Of a stretch of DNA of 64,000 bases, positions 35,111 to 43,294 are shown one piece after another. How positions within the stretch are numbered: the first letter of the stretch is position 1; each line of letters starts with the position of its first letter. Under the pieces are notes generated by a model. The model worked only from the letters and a program-made list of their open reading frames with translations, made no database searches and was not told the DNA's origin. Both the position numbers and the translations under genes were made by a program. The DNA comes from Brumimicrobium sp041655765 (GTDB lineage Bacteria > Bacteroidota > Bacteroidia > Flavobacteriales_D > Crocinitomicaceae), in the NCBI GenBank assembly GCA_041655765.1, contig JBBAEU010000001.1:1-64000 (forward strand). Reading direction: 5' to 3'.

Positions 35111-35864
35111 ACATCAAGTTGGATATATCGCTTTTGGATTATTTACCTTATTTTATTTTTTTGCTTTTTATTTTTGGAACTGGCCAATCATTGTTTATAT
35201 AGGTTTCTTTGTTCTATGGATACTAGTTGTTATTTACGGTTCATTTATTATCCAATTAAACTACCACGTAAAATCAATTTGTAGTGTAAAATCAAAGGAA
35301 AAAGTTGTTGCCATTACTTTTGATGATGGTCCTACAGAATTTACAACCAAAATATTAGATTTATTAGATGAATATCAACAAAAAGCAACTTTCTTCTGCA
35401 TAGGAAAACAAATTGAAAAACATAATGAAATTCTATCTGAAATTGTAAAACGACAACATGAAGTAGGAAACCATACCTATTCTCATCAAAAGTCGATGGG
35501 ATTCAAATCAACAAAAAACATGGTGAAAGAAATTCAGGATAATGCAAAACTGATTGAGGAGAAAGTGGGAGTGAAGGATGTTTATTTTAGACCGCCTTTT
35601 GGTGTTACAAATCCAAGGATCCGTCGTGCAGTAAAGAAGTTAAACCAAACGGTTATAGGATGGAACATACGTTCTTTTGATACTGTGAATCATGATGAGG
35701 AAATGATTTTTAAACGCATCAAAAGACGAATTTCTCCGGGAAGTATTATTTTGTTGCACGATACGTCTGATAAAACCGTGAATGTTGTTAGAAGTTTATT
35801 AGAATACTTGAAAAAAGAAAAATATAAAAGTGTGACAATACATGAATTGCTCAATTTGAAATAA
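35103..35864 (+). CDS. Membrane-bound polysaccharide deacetylase-like protein (NodB domain)
   Basis: 253 residues: two membrane helices (about 5-52), then a NodB domain with the metal-binding Asp74/Asp75 (TFDDGP) and His124/His128 (HTYSH), RPPFG, and LLHDT near the end. All usual catalytic parts are present. Family members remove acetyl or other groups from sugars in the wall. Its start overlaps the chain-length-factor gene by 8 bases, so it is tied to pigment synthesis. It may act on a pigment intermediate or on the envelope (inference). Confidence 0.85.
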   Translation: MSKHQVGYIAFGLFTLFYFFAFYFWNWPIIVYIGFFVLWILVVIYGSFIIQLNYHVKSICSVKSKEKVVAITFDDGPTEFTTKILDLLDEYQQKATFFCIGKQIEKHNEILSEIVKRQHEVGNHTYSHQKSMGFKSTKNMVKEIQDNAKLIEEKVGVKDVYFRPPFGVTNPRIRRAVKKLNQTVIGWNIRSFDTVNHDEEMIFKRIKRRISPGSIILLHDTSDKTVNVVRSLLEYLKKEKYKSVTIHELLNLK

Positions 35865-35899
35865 AACTAGTTGATTGTCTTCAAATTAAAATAAGAATA

Positions 35900-35971
35900 A
35901 TGAAAGAAATATGTATTTTGCACTCGAATAAAGATAAATTGATAATTACAAATCATAACATGACATTATGA
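35900..35971 (+). CDS. Possible 23-residue leader peptide before the methyltransferase
   Basis: ATG at 35900 opens 23 codons (MKEICILHSNKDKLIITNHNMTL). The stop TGA overlaps the methyltransferase start as ATGA at 35968-35971. Such overlap is typical of coupled genes, but a short frame ending there by chance is equally plausible. No homology is known. Confidence 0.25.
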   Translation: MKEICILHSNKDKLIITNHNMTL

Positions 35972-37050
35972 ACGAACTGGCGAAAACTGATGAATTATTT
36001 AATAAGGACGATATGCGTGCAATTGACGCGTTGCATCGAGCACACTTTATCGCTTTTGCTCCTTATGTTTGGGAAGCATCAAAACTTTTAAGAGAAAAAG
36101 GAATTTTGAGAATTGTGTTCAATCATAAAGACGGAATTTCTTTTGATGATATCTTTAAAGAAATTAATATTTCGCATTATGGATTGAGAATCCTTCTTGA
36201 AGCTGGTTTAGGAATTGGCTTGTTGTATGCGCAAGATAATCTCTACTTTTTAACAAAAACAGGTTACTTTTTTATCAACAACGAAAGTGTTCATGTGAAT
36301 TACAAATTCATGAAAGATGTTTGTTTTGATGGGGTGCCAAGTTTGGAAGAAAGTATTAAAAAATCTCGACCAGAAGGATTGAAAAACTTTGGACCTTGGT
36401 CAACCGTTTACGAAGGGCTTTCTAAATTGCCAGGAGAGGTAAAGGACAGTTGGTTTGGGTTTGACCATTTCTACTCTGACAATACGTTTGACGTTATTCT
36501 ACCAATGATTTTTAAAGATAAACCTAAAAATATTTTAGATATTGGAGGAAACACAGGGAAATGGGCGTTAAAATGCCTGGAATATGACAAAGATGTGCGA
36601 ATTGGTGTTGTGGATTTAGAAGGACAAATCAATGTAGCTAAAAAGACAATTGCAGATGCAGGTTTTAGCGATAGAGTTGATTTCTATACAATTGATATGC
36701 TAAGCGATGCTGAACTACCGCAAGGATATGATGTTATTTGGATGAGTCAATTTTTAGACTGTTTTTCTGATGATCAAATTGTGTCAATTTTGCAAAAATG
36801 TCATGAATCTTCCGATGAACACACAAGGGTTTATATCAACGAAACATTTTGGGATTTACAAAGATTTGAAACATCAGCATTTATCTTGCAAATGACATCA
36901 CTTTATTTTACAACCATCGCTAACGGTACGAGTCAAATGTACGACAGCAAAGTATTCCTCCGATTTACAGAAGAGGCAGGATTCAAATTGGTTGATAAAA
37001 GCGAACTGATTGGTCATGGGCATACGCTCTTGATGTTAAATAAAAAATAG
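35968..37050 (+). CDS. SAM-dependent methyltransferase (pigment tailoring)
   Basis: 360 residues with an N-terminal winged-helix dimerisation region (about 15-120) and a Rossmann methyltransferase domain: ILDIGGNTGKWALKC binds SAM, VGVVDLEGQ follows, and the acceptor pocket is in the C-terminal helices. This is the layout of O-methyltransferases acting on small aromatic molecules. In flexirubins the aryl ring may be methylated; the position is unknown. It is followed after 18 bases by the convergent oxidoreductase gene. Confidence 0.88.
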   Translation: MNELAKTDELFNKDDMRAIDALHRAHFIAFAPYVWEASKLLREKGILRIVFNHKDGISFDDIFKEINISHYGLRILLEAGLGIGLLYAQDNLYFLTKTGYFFINNESVHVNYKFMKDVCFDGVPSLEESIKKSRPEGLKNFGPWSTVYEGLSKLPGEVKDSWFGFDHFYSDNTFDVILPMIFKDKPKNILDIGGNTGKWALKCLEYDKDVRIGVVDLEGQINVAKKTIADAGFSDRVDFYTIDMLSDAELPQGYDVIWMSQFLDCFSDDQIVSILQKCHESSDEHTRVYINETFWDLQRFETSAFILQMTSLYFTTIANGTSQMYDSKVFLRFTEEAGFKLVDKSELIGHGHTLLMLNKK

Positions 37051-37068
37051 AAATTTACTTGAAAAATA

Positions 37069-38580
37069 TTATTTTCTACTGATTTTTCCAATCAATTTCT
37101 CTCTTCCTACAATTTCACAACAAGTGTTTACGGCACCTATGGTAACACCCATGATTCCGTGCATGTTAACGGTTTGACCAGTTACAAAAAGGTTGTCTAT
37201 TTTTGTTTTTGGAGAAAAATAAGCGTTAAGAGGAGCATGTGAGTCTTTGAGAAAACCATACATATTTCCATTGCGTCCGCCAATGTAATCACGATAAGTG
37301 AGTGGAGTAGTGGCATGAACTGAGTGGATTGCTTCCCTGATTTTTGGATATTTATTTTCTAATTCTGATAAAATAATTTCTATATATTCAGCTTTGAGTT
37401 TTTCATAAGATTTTCCCCTCTCGTTTTTGTTGACAATGGTATTTGTGGTTTCTTCCCATTTTTTAAAACGATTGTAATCCATATAAGTTAAGATTGACAA
37501 ACTTTCGGCAAATTCCATGTTTTTACGACTTGCTCCCATAGAAATCATATATGCTTTCGGCCAATCGTTTATATCGAATTTTGTAGCATTCCATACCTTA
37601 GAAGATTCTTTTATATGGAAAATATTGTAATTAAAGTAAGGAAAAGATTCAGGTTTTAAAACAATGTGTACTGAAAACGAAGAAGGCGTATCTTGTAATT
37701 CTTTTACGCGCCGACGAAACGATTTTTTGTAAATAGAATCTCCTGCCAACTGTATGGTTCGATTCAAGTCGATGTTAGAAATAAATTTCTGACCAAAAAA
37801 TTGATCTCCTTGCTGAGACTCTACGCCAATTAATTGATTGTTTTCATATAAAAATTTTGTTACTTCAGTTCGGCGTAAAATATTTCCGTCTAACCTTCTC
37901 AGTTCTCTAACCAATGCTTTAGCAATCTGACTTCCGCCACGCAAACATCTCCAAGAGCTATTAATGTATGAGTTAACCGATAAAGCATGAATGTAGAAAG
38001 GAGTTGTTTCTCCGTCGCCCGAGTAAAGCAAATTCGAACCAACAAGCACAGCTTTTAGTCGTTCATTATCTGTTAATTCGTCTAAATAATCTTTTAAATT
38101 TAACGATAGAATGTTTAAATCGTAAAGCGTGTTGTTCTCAAGGTTGTAAAGAGGAAATTTAGAGCAAACATCTTGAATTTTGTCACAATATTTACGGATT
38201 TTATCAATTTCATCAGGGAAGTGTTTACCCAATTGATTGATAAAGTTTTCATAGCCTTGAGCATGTGGATATGCAATTGTATCATCATCAAAAGTAATAA
38301 TATCATACGCATCCATATTCATCCTTTCGAGCGACAGGTGTTCTAAAACCCCTAAATAATCAAAAAAACGGTAAAGGTTTTGTCCTTTATCAAGTCCGCC
38401 GATGTAATGAACGCCTGTGTCAAATATTGTTTTGTCGCGCACAAAAGTTTGAAGATTTCCACCAAACTGATTGTTTTTTTCGAGTACACAGACTTTGTAA
38501 CCTTCTTTGGCTAAAATAACAGCAGAAACCAATCCGCCCATTCCGCTTCCAATAATAATTATGTCATAAGTATTGTTCAA
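37069..38580 (-). CDS. CrtI-like FAD-dependent oxidoreductase
   Basis: 503 residues of the phytoene desaturase/retinol saturase group. The FAD motif is IIIGSGMGGLVSAVILAKEG, followed by LEKNNQFGGNLQTF and, near the end, FVTGQTVNMHGIMGVTIGA. These enzymes desaturate, saturate or isomerise polyene chains. Here the likely substrate is the aryl polyene chain or its ring (inference). It is the last gene of a three-gene minus-strand unit with the hypothetical exported protein and the dehydratase. Confidence 0.88.
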   Translation of the reverse strand: MNNTYDIIIIGSGMGGLVSAVILAKEGYKVCVLEKNNQFGGNLQTFVRDKTIFDTGVHYIGGLDKGQNLYRFFDYLGVLEHLSLERMNMDAYDIITFDDDTIAYPHAQGYENFINQLGKHFPDEIDKIRKYCDKIQDVCSKFPLYNLENNTLYDLNILSLNLKDYLDELTDNERLKAVLVGSNLLYSGDGETTPFYIHALSVNSYINSSWRCLRGGSQIAKALVRELRRLDGNILRRTEVTKFLYENNQLIGVESQQGDQFFGQKFISNIDLNRTIQLAGDSIYKKSFRRRVKELQDTPSSFSVHIVLKPESFPYFNYNIFHIKESSKVWNATKFDINDWPKAYMISMGASRKNMEFAESLSILTYMDYNRFKKWEETTNTIVNKNERGKSYEKLKAEYIEIILSELENKYPKIREAIHSVHATTPLTYRDYIGGRNGNMYGFLKDSHAPLNAYFSPKTKIDNLFVTGQTVNMHGIMGVTIGAVNTCCEIVGREKLIGKISRK

Positions 38581-38601
38581 GAAAAGTGGTGTGTAAGATT
38601 G

Positions 38602-39087
38602 TTATTTTAATTTTTCTTTTTCTATTTCTGTGAAAACATCCGTGTCTTTTGCAATATTTCTAATATAGGTTTTCAAATCGTTTTGAGCAGAATCAAAGTT
38701 TGAAAGAATATAGTTTTTATCTTCATTAATCTCGCTTTTGTAGCCTAAAACTGCAGGTGTATTGGACTGAATCATCAAGCGAACCAATCGAATTTCAATG
38801 TGATTTGGATTATTTTTTACAGCCTGTTCAATCATTCCCTTTCCTTCTTTAAATAGACTTATCTTTGTTGAAATTCCCGAAGAATGCTTTGCAACCAATG
38901 TAACTGCCGCACCATGATACGCCAATTGGAGATTTTGATTCATTGAGATATTTCCCTCCATCATCTTCTTAAAAGAATCTGCCGCTGTTGCATTTACTTC
39001 TGCCTTCTGAAATGCTAACCGTACATCGTTGATAGAAGTGCTGGAAATACTAAAAATAAGAAGTACACTTGCTAATAGAATTTTCAT
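38602..39087 (-). CDS. Hypothetical exported protein of the pigment cluster
   Basis: 161 residues with a signal peptide (about 1-18) and a helical, TPR-like mature part (YHGAAVTLVAKHSS, NNPNHIEIRLVRLMIQ). No family name is known to me; I remember similar unassigned proteins in flexirubin clusters. It overlaps the dehydratase gene by 4 bases at its start, so it is translated with it. A periplasmic accessory role is inferred from the signal peptide only. Confidence 0.75.
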   Translation of the reverse strand: MKILLASVLLIFSISSTSINDVRLAFQKAEVNATAADSFKKMMEGNISMNQNLQLAYHGAAVTLVAKHSSGISTKISLFKEGKGMIEQAVKNNPNHIEIRLVRLMIQSNTPAVLGYKSEINEDKNYILSNFDSAQNDLKTYIRNIAKDTDVFTEIEKEKLK

Positions 39088-39452
39088 ATTATTTCGTATT
39101 TGGCACCCATTTTTAAAGCCAATGTATCATCAAAATAAGATTGATTCTTAACAGCAAATCCATTTTCACTCTCAGAAATTGAAATTTCTAATCTCAAATC
39201 TGGCGTTTCCTCTGGATTGATTAACGCCATAAACTTTATATTATTGGTGCTTTTCATTATTAAATCTTTGTCCACAATTCCTGCAACAATCTCCTTCAAA
39301 ATCTGTACCATACATACACCGGGCGTGATGGGATTGCCAGGAAAATGTCCTTTAAAAATGTCATGTTCCTTATTCAGCTTAATATGGGCCTCATAATTTT
39401 CCTCGCTTATTTGTTTTAGTTCTTTTAATTCGTAAAAATCTTTAATTAACAT
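39084..39452 (-). CDS. FabZ-like 3-hydroxyacyl-ACP dehydratase
   Basis: 122 residues of the hotdog FabA/FabZ family with the complete signature GHFPGNPITPGVCMVQ; His36 is the catalytic base. It should dehydrate the ACP-bound chain to a trans double bond, the repeated step of polyene formation. It is the best candidate for the main dehydratase, because its signature is more canonical than those of the two tandem dehydratase-like genes near darB. It is the first gene of the minus-strand unit and divergent from the ammonia-lyase gene. Confidence 0.9.
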   Translation of the reverse strand: MLIKDFYELKELKQISEENYEAHIKLNKEHDIFKGHFPGNPITPGVCMVQILKEIVAGIVDKDLIMKSTNNIKFMALINPEETPDLRLEISISESENGFAVKNQSYFDDTLALKMGAKYEII

Positions 39453-39567
39453 TTCTCTATTTGTTTTTTTTAATGCTTCCTATAAGGCATAACGTATAAA
39501 CGCTTTGTTTCTGTATATTGATTCACTAAATTTGTTGTTTGTTTTAAATTTCATGGAAAAACATTTC

Positions 39568-39575
39568 TATATTTG
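39568..39575 (+). promoter_or_regulatory. -7 element for the tyrosine ammonia-lyase gene
   Basis: TATATTTG fits the -7 consensus, 53 bases before the start codon. The nearest TTTG (39538-39541) is 26 bases upstream, somewhat far for a -33 element. Confidence 0.45.
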
Positions 39576-39628
39576 TGAGGTTTTTCACGAAAACTATATT
39601 TACTATAAATATAAACAAAAGTATTTAA

Positions 39629-41149
39629 ATGATTACACTAAACAAATTTTTGAAGACTAAAGATTTAGTTGATTTGGTTTTTCATAACGCTACGTTAGAA
39701 TTAGATAAGAAACTTATTAAACGGATTGATGATAACCATGAATTTTTAAAAGAATATTCAAAAAGTAAGGTAATCTACGGAGTAAATACTGGGTTTGGAC
39801 CAATGGCGCAATATCGTGTGCAAGATGATAGAATTATAGAACTGCAGTTTAATCTCATTAGGAGTCACGCCGCAGGAACAGGAAAAGTATTTCCTCCAGA
39901 ACATGTAAAAGCAACGATGATTGCAAGGTTGGTTTCCTTAAGTAAATGTAAATCAGGTGTTAATAGTACAGTTGTTAAAGTGCTAGAGCAAATGATTAAC
40001 AAAGATGTTTATCCCTTAATCTTCCAACATGGAGGTGTTGGAGCAAGTGGAGATTTGGTGCAATTGGCACACCTTGCTTTATGTGTTATTGGAGAAGGCG
40101 AAGTTTTTTATAAAGGTGACAGAAGAAATACAAAAGACGTTTTTAAAGAAGTAGGAATCGAACCAGCAGAAATTAAAATCCGAGAAGGATTGGCAATGAT
40201 TAACGGTACTTCTGCGATGACAGGAATTGGAATTTTAAACCATTTTAAGGCGCAACGTTTATTAAGTTGGTCGATAAAATGTAGTGCTATGATTAATGAA
40301 TTGGTTCAAGCGTATGATGACCATTTTTCTATTGAATTAAATAGCGCAAAATTACATGAAGGTCAATTAGAAATTGCAAAAGACATTCGTGACCATATTT
40401 CGGATAGTAAATTGATGAAAAACCGTCAGAATACGTTATATTCAGGAGAAAATCAAGAAGAATTTTTTAAAGACAAAGTACAAGAATATTATTCGGTGCG
40501 TTGTATTCCACAAATTTTAGGGCCAGTTTTAGATACAATAAACTATACGGGAGAAATTTTAGAGAAAGAACTAAACTCTGCAAACGACAATCCAATTATT
40601 GATAGTGAAAGGCAACAAGTTTATCACGGGGGAAACTTTCATGGTGATTATATTTCGTTAGAAATGGACAAATTACGTCTGGTTATAACAAGAATGACAA
40701 TGTTAGCAGAAAGACAATTAAATTTTTTGCTCAATCATAAGATTAATGAGATTTTGCCTCCATTTGTAAATCGCGGAGTTTTAGGGCTAAACTATGGAAT
40801 GCAAGCAGCTCAATTTACAGCGACTTCTACAACCGCTGAAAATCAAACCCTATCTAATTCGATGTATGTTCATTCGATACCTAATAATAACGACAATCAA
40901 GATATTGTTAGTATGGGAGCAAATGCGGCACAATTGACAACAATAGCCATTGAAAATGCCTTCGAAGTTTTGAGTATTGAATTAATTACCATTATTCAAG
41001 CCATTCGCCACAATGAAATTCAAGATAAATTATCTTCTAAAAGTCAAACTGTTTGTGAAGAGTTAGTTTCTCTTATTCCAGATATAATCGAAGATAAACC
41101 CTTGTATCCAATTATTCAGAAAGCGAAAGATTATATCAAAAATCATTAA
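39629..41149 (+). CDS. Tyrosine ammonia-lyase (aromatic amino acid lyase)
   Basis: 506 residues, the same length as the Flavobacterium johnsoniae TAL. The MIO cofactor forms from Ala139-Ser140-Gly141 in HGGVGASGDLVQLAH. The catalytic Tyr is Tyr50 in VIYGVNTGFGP. The selectivity region reads NLIRSHAAGTGK, close to the F. johnsoniae enzyme as I remember it. It releases ammonia from tyrosine to give 4-coumarate, the aryl polyene starter. No 4-coumarate ligase gene is seen in this cluster. Histidase activity cannot be excluded from sequence alone. Confidence 0.92.
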   Translation: MITLNKFLKTKDLVDLVFHNATLELDKKLIKRIDDNHEFLKEYSKSKVIYGVNTGFGPMAQYRVQDDRIIELQFNLIRSHAAGTGKVFPPEHVKATMIARLVSLSKCKSGVNSTVVKVLEQMINKDVYPLIFQHGGVGASGDLVQLAHLALCVIGEGEVFYKGDRRNTKDVFKEVGIEPAEIKIREGLAMINGTSAMTGIGILNHFKAQRLLSWSIKCSAMINELVQAYDDHFSIELNSAKLHEGQLEIAKDIRDHISDSKLMKNRQNTLYSGENQEEFFKDKVQEYYSVRCIPQILGPVLDTINYTGEILEKELNSANDNPIIDSERQQVYHGGNFHGDYISLEMDKLRLVITRMTMLAERQLNFLLNHKINEILPPFVNRGVLGLNYGMQAAQFTATSTTAENQTLSNSMYVHSIPNNNDNQDIVSMGANAAQLTTIAIENAFEVLSIELITIIQAIRHNEIQDKLSSKSQTVCEELVSLIPDIIEDKPLYPIIQKAKDYIKNH

Positions 41150-41297
41150 TGACATAAAGTACTTACAATCTATTTGAATTTAGTTGATTTTCTATATGCA
41201 AAATGTAAAAAACTATCAAAATTCTATTTATTCTTAATTGATTATAAAGTTATTTTACTATATTCGCAGTAAATTAACTAAATAAAAAAATATAATT

Positions 41298-41498
41298 ATG
41301 ATTAAAAACTTATTATTTATTGCTGTGGTAGTGGGTGCTTTTGCACTAACTTCTTGTAAAAAAAGTCATACTTGTACATACCCTGACGGTTCTTCTGTCA
41401 CGTATAGTAAAGATGATCAGTTTGTAGCAGGTTCATGGAGTGCGTATGTTAAAGCTGCAGAATCTAGCTGTAAAGCTGCTGGCGGAACTTGGAAATAA
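41298..41498 (+). CDS. Small lipoprotein (66 residues)
   Basis: The lipobox LTSCKK (Cys20) is at the end of a typical signal peptide. The mature part is about 47 residues with two Cys (CTYPDGSSVTYSKDD, SSCKAAGGTW) that could pair. A Cys-rich tiny lipoprotein of this kind is common in Flavobacteriia, with no assigned function. A good terminator follows 22 bases after the stop, so it is its own transcription unit. Confidence 0.8.
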   Translation: MIKNLLFIAVVVGAFALTSCKKSHTCTYPDGSSVTYSKDDQFVAGSWSAYVKAAESSCKAAGGTWK

Positions 41499-41520
41499 TT
41501 TTTTTATAAAATTATAAAAG

Positions 41521-41557
41521 TAGGGCTATTTCTTAATTGAAGTAGCCTTATTTTTTT
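41521..41557 (+). terminator. Intrinsic terminator after the small lipoprotein
   Basis: TAGGGCTATTTC and GAAGTAGCCTTA form a 12 bp stem with G-T wobbles and a 6-base loop, followed by seven T. Confidence 0.8.
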
Positions 41558-41634
41558 GAGTAATATTTGTTACTCTACCATAAACCTTATGTTAAAGTAT
41601 CGATTTTTTATTAGAAAATACCTAACAAAAGTTG

Positions 41635-41642
41635 TATCTTTG
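41635..41642 (+). promoter_or_regulatory. -7-like element for the MBL-rhodanese gene
   Basis: TATCTTTG fits the -7 consensus, 47 bases before the ATG. No clear -33 element is seen. Confidence 0.4.
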
Positions 41643-41689
41643 TTAATCAATTAAACAGATAATAGAAGTTAAACTTATAAATTCAGGTT

Positions 41690-43114
41690 ATGTTTTTTAA
41701 ACATGTGTATGACGAAACCTTAGCACAAGGCAGTTATGTTATAGGTTGTCAAGCAACAGGAGAAGCAATTGTTATTGATGCACAAAGAGATATTGATGTG
41801 TATTTAGAAATTGCTAAAAAGAATAATTTAACAATAAAATATATCACAGAAACACATATTCATGCAGATTATTTGTGTGGTTCAAGAGAATTAGCTACTG
41901 TTACTGGCGCAGAAATGTATCTTTCTGACGAAGGTGGAGAAGGTTGGCTATATGAATTTGCCCACAAAGGATTGAAAGATGGTGATGTTATTAAAGTGGG
42001 AAATCTAACTCTTGATGTTATGCACACACCAGGACATACACCAGAAAGTATTTCTTTTATTTTAACAGACCATCCAGCATCAAGTCAACCCGTTATGGCG
42101 TTTACTGGTGATTTTGTTTTTGTAGGAGATATTGGTCGCCCAGATTTATTAGAGGAAGCCGCAGGGATTGTAGGAACAAAAAGAATCGGAGCTGAGCAAA
42201 TGTATGATTCAATCCAACGTTTTGCAAAACTTCCAGACCATATTCAAGTTTGGCCAGCACATGGTGCGGGGTCTGCTTGTGGAAAATCATTAGGTGCTGT
42301 ACCTAGTTCTACTATTGGTTATGAAAAAATATCAAATTGGGCGTTTCAATATAAGAATGACAAAGAAGGATTCATTGATTATTTATTAATGGATCAACCT
42401 GAGCCTCCAAGATATTTTGCAATGATGAAATATTTGAATAAAGTGGACCGACCACTGCGCGTTCAAGTACCTCAAATTCCCCAATTAACAACAAATCAGT
42501 TTTTAACTGCATTTAATAACGGCTTAAAAGTAATTGATACACGCGAAAAAGAAGACTATTTACAATTACATATCCCAAATACCATTAATATTACAGGAAA
42601 TAAATCGTTTTCTACTTGGTGTGGTTGGCATCTTGATTATCAAGAGCAGTTTGTTTTGATTTGCAAGACAGAAAAAATTGAAGAATTGACAAGAAAGTTA
42701 ATGCGTGTAGGATTAGATACGAATATGTATGGATTTATTACTGAATCTCAAATGATTGAGGTGAGTTCTGAACTTGGATTTATTTCTGCAGATATAGTTA
42801 CCGCAGAGGAGGTTAAAGATAAATTAAATAATAACAACACGCAAATCCTTGATGTCCGTAATGATGTCGAGTTTAAAAGTGGTCACATTGCAAATGCAAC
42901 GCATGTTTTTGTAGGTAATCTCTTGAAAAACTTGGACAAAATCAGCAAAAGTAAAGAGGTGATTATTTATTGTCACAGCGGTCAACGTGCAGCTAACGCA
43001 TATTCTATTCTTGCAAAAGCCGGATTCAATAATCTTAAGGTTTTTGTTGGTGGTTCTGCACAATGGAGCGAATTAGGATATGAAGTGAAGACAGAAGAAG
43101 TCGTATTGGCATAG
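41690..43114 (+). CDS. MBL-fold persulfide dioxygenase-like protein fused to rhodanese domains
   Basis: 474 residues. The N-terminal metallo-beta-lactamase-fold domain (about 1-250) has ETHIHADYLCGSREL, MHTPGHTPESISF and FTGDFVFVGDIGRPDL. The second His of the common HxHxDH motif is Tyr. The C-terminal part has two rhodanese-type domains; the second ends in IIYCHSGQRAANAYSILAKAGF with an active Cys. The family oxidises glutathione persulfide or related sulfane sulfur to sulfite, and the rhodanese domains may hand over the sulfur. It precedes the Mrp operon but is probably separate. Confidence 0.85.
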   Translation: MFFKHVYDETLAQGSYVIGCQATGEAIVIDAQRDIDVYLEIAKKNNLTIKYITETHIHADYLCGSRELATVTGAEMYLSDEGGEGWLYEFAHKGLKDGDVIKVGNLTLDVMHTPGHTPESISFILTDHPASSQPVMAFTGDFVFVGDIGRPDLLEEAAGIVGTKRIGAEQMYDSIQRFAKLPDHIQVWPAHGAGSACGKSLGAVPSSTIGYEKISNWAFQYKNDKEGFIDYLLMDQPEPPRYFAMMKYLNKVDRPLRVQVPQIPQLTTNQFLTAFNNGLKVIDTREKEDYLQLHIPNTINITGNKSFSTWCGWHLDYQEQFVLICKTEKIEELTRKLMRVGLDTNMYGFITESQMIEVSSELGFISADIVTAEEVKDKLNNNNTQILDVRNDVEFKSGHIANATHVFVGNLLKNLDKISKSKEVIIYCHSGQRAANAYSILAKAGFNNLKVFVGGSAQWSELGYEVKTEEVVLA

Positions 43115-43294
43115 GCTGTTGAATATAATTCAGATTTAAGGCTAAACCTTCTTTCTATGTATAGGGTTAGCGTTTAAACAAAAAAATAGAATATTATGTA
43201 TTAAAGGTCATAAAAAACCATTTTTTTTTATATTTACAAAATACTATGTTGGGCATAAAAAATTCAACTTAAATCATTAGAATTAGAATAAATT

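Noticed and set aside
43141..43171. Hairpin-like GCTAAACC...GGGTTAGC between the MBL gene and mrpA
   Set aside because: One mismatch, long loop and no T run; too weak for a terminator.
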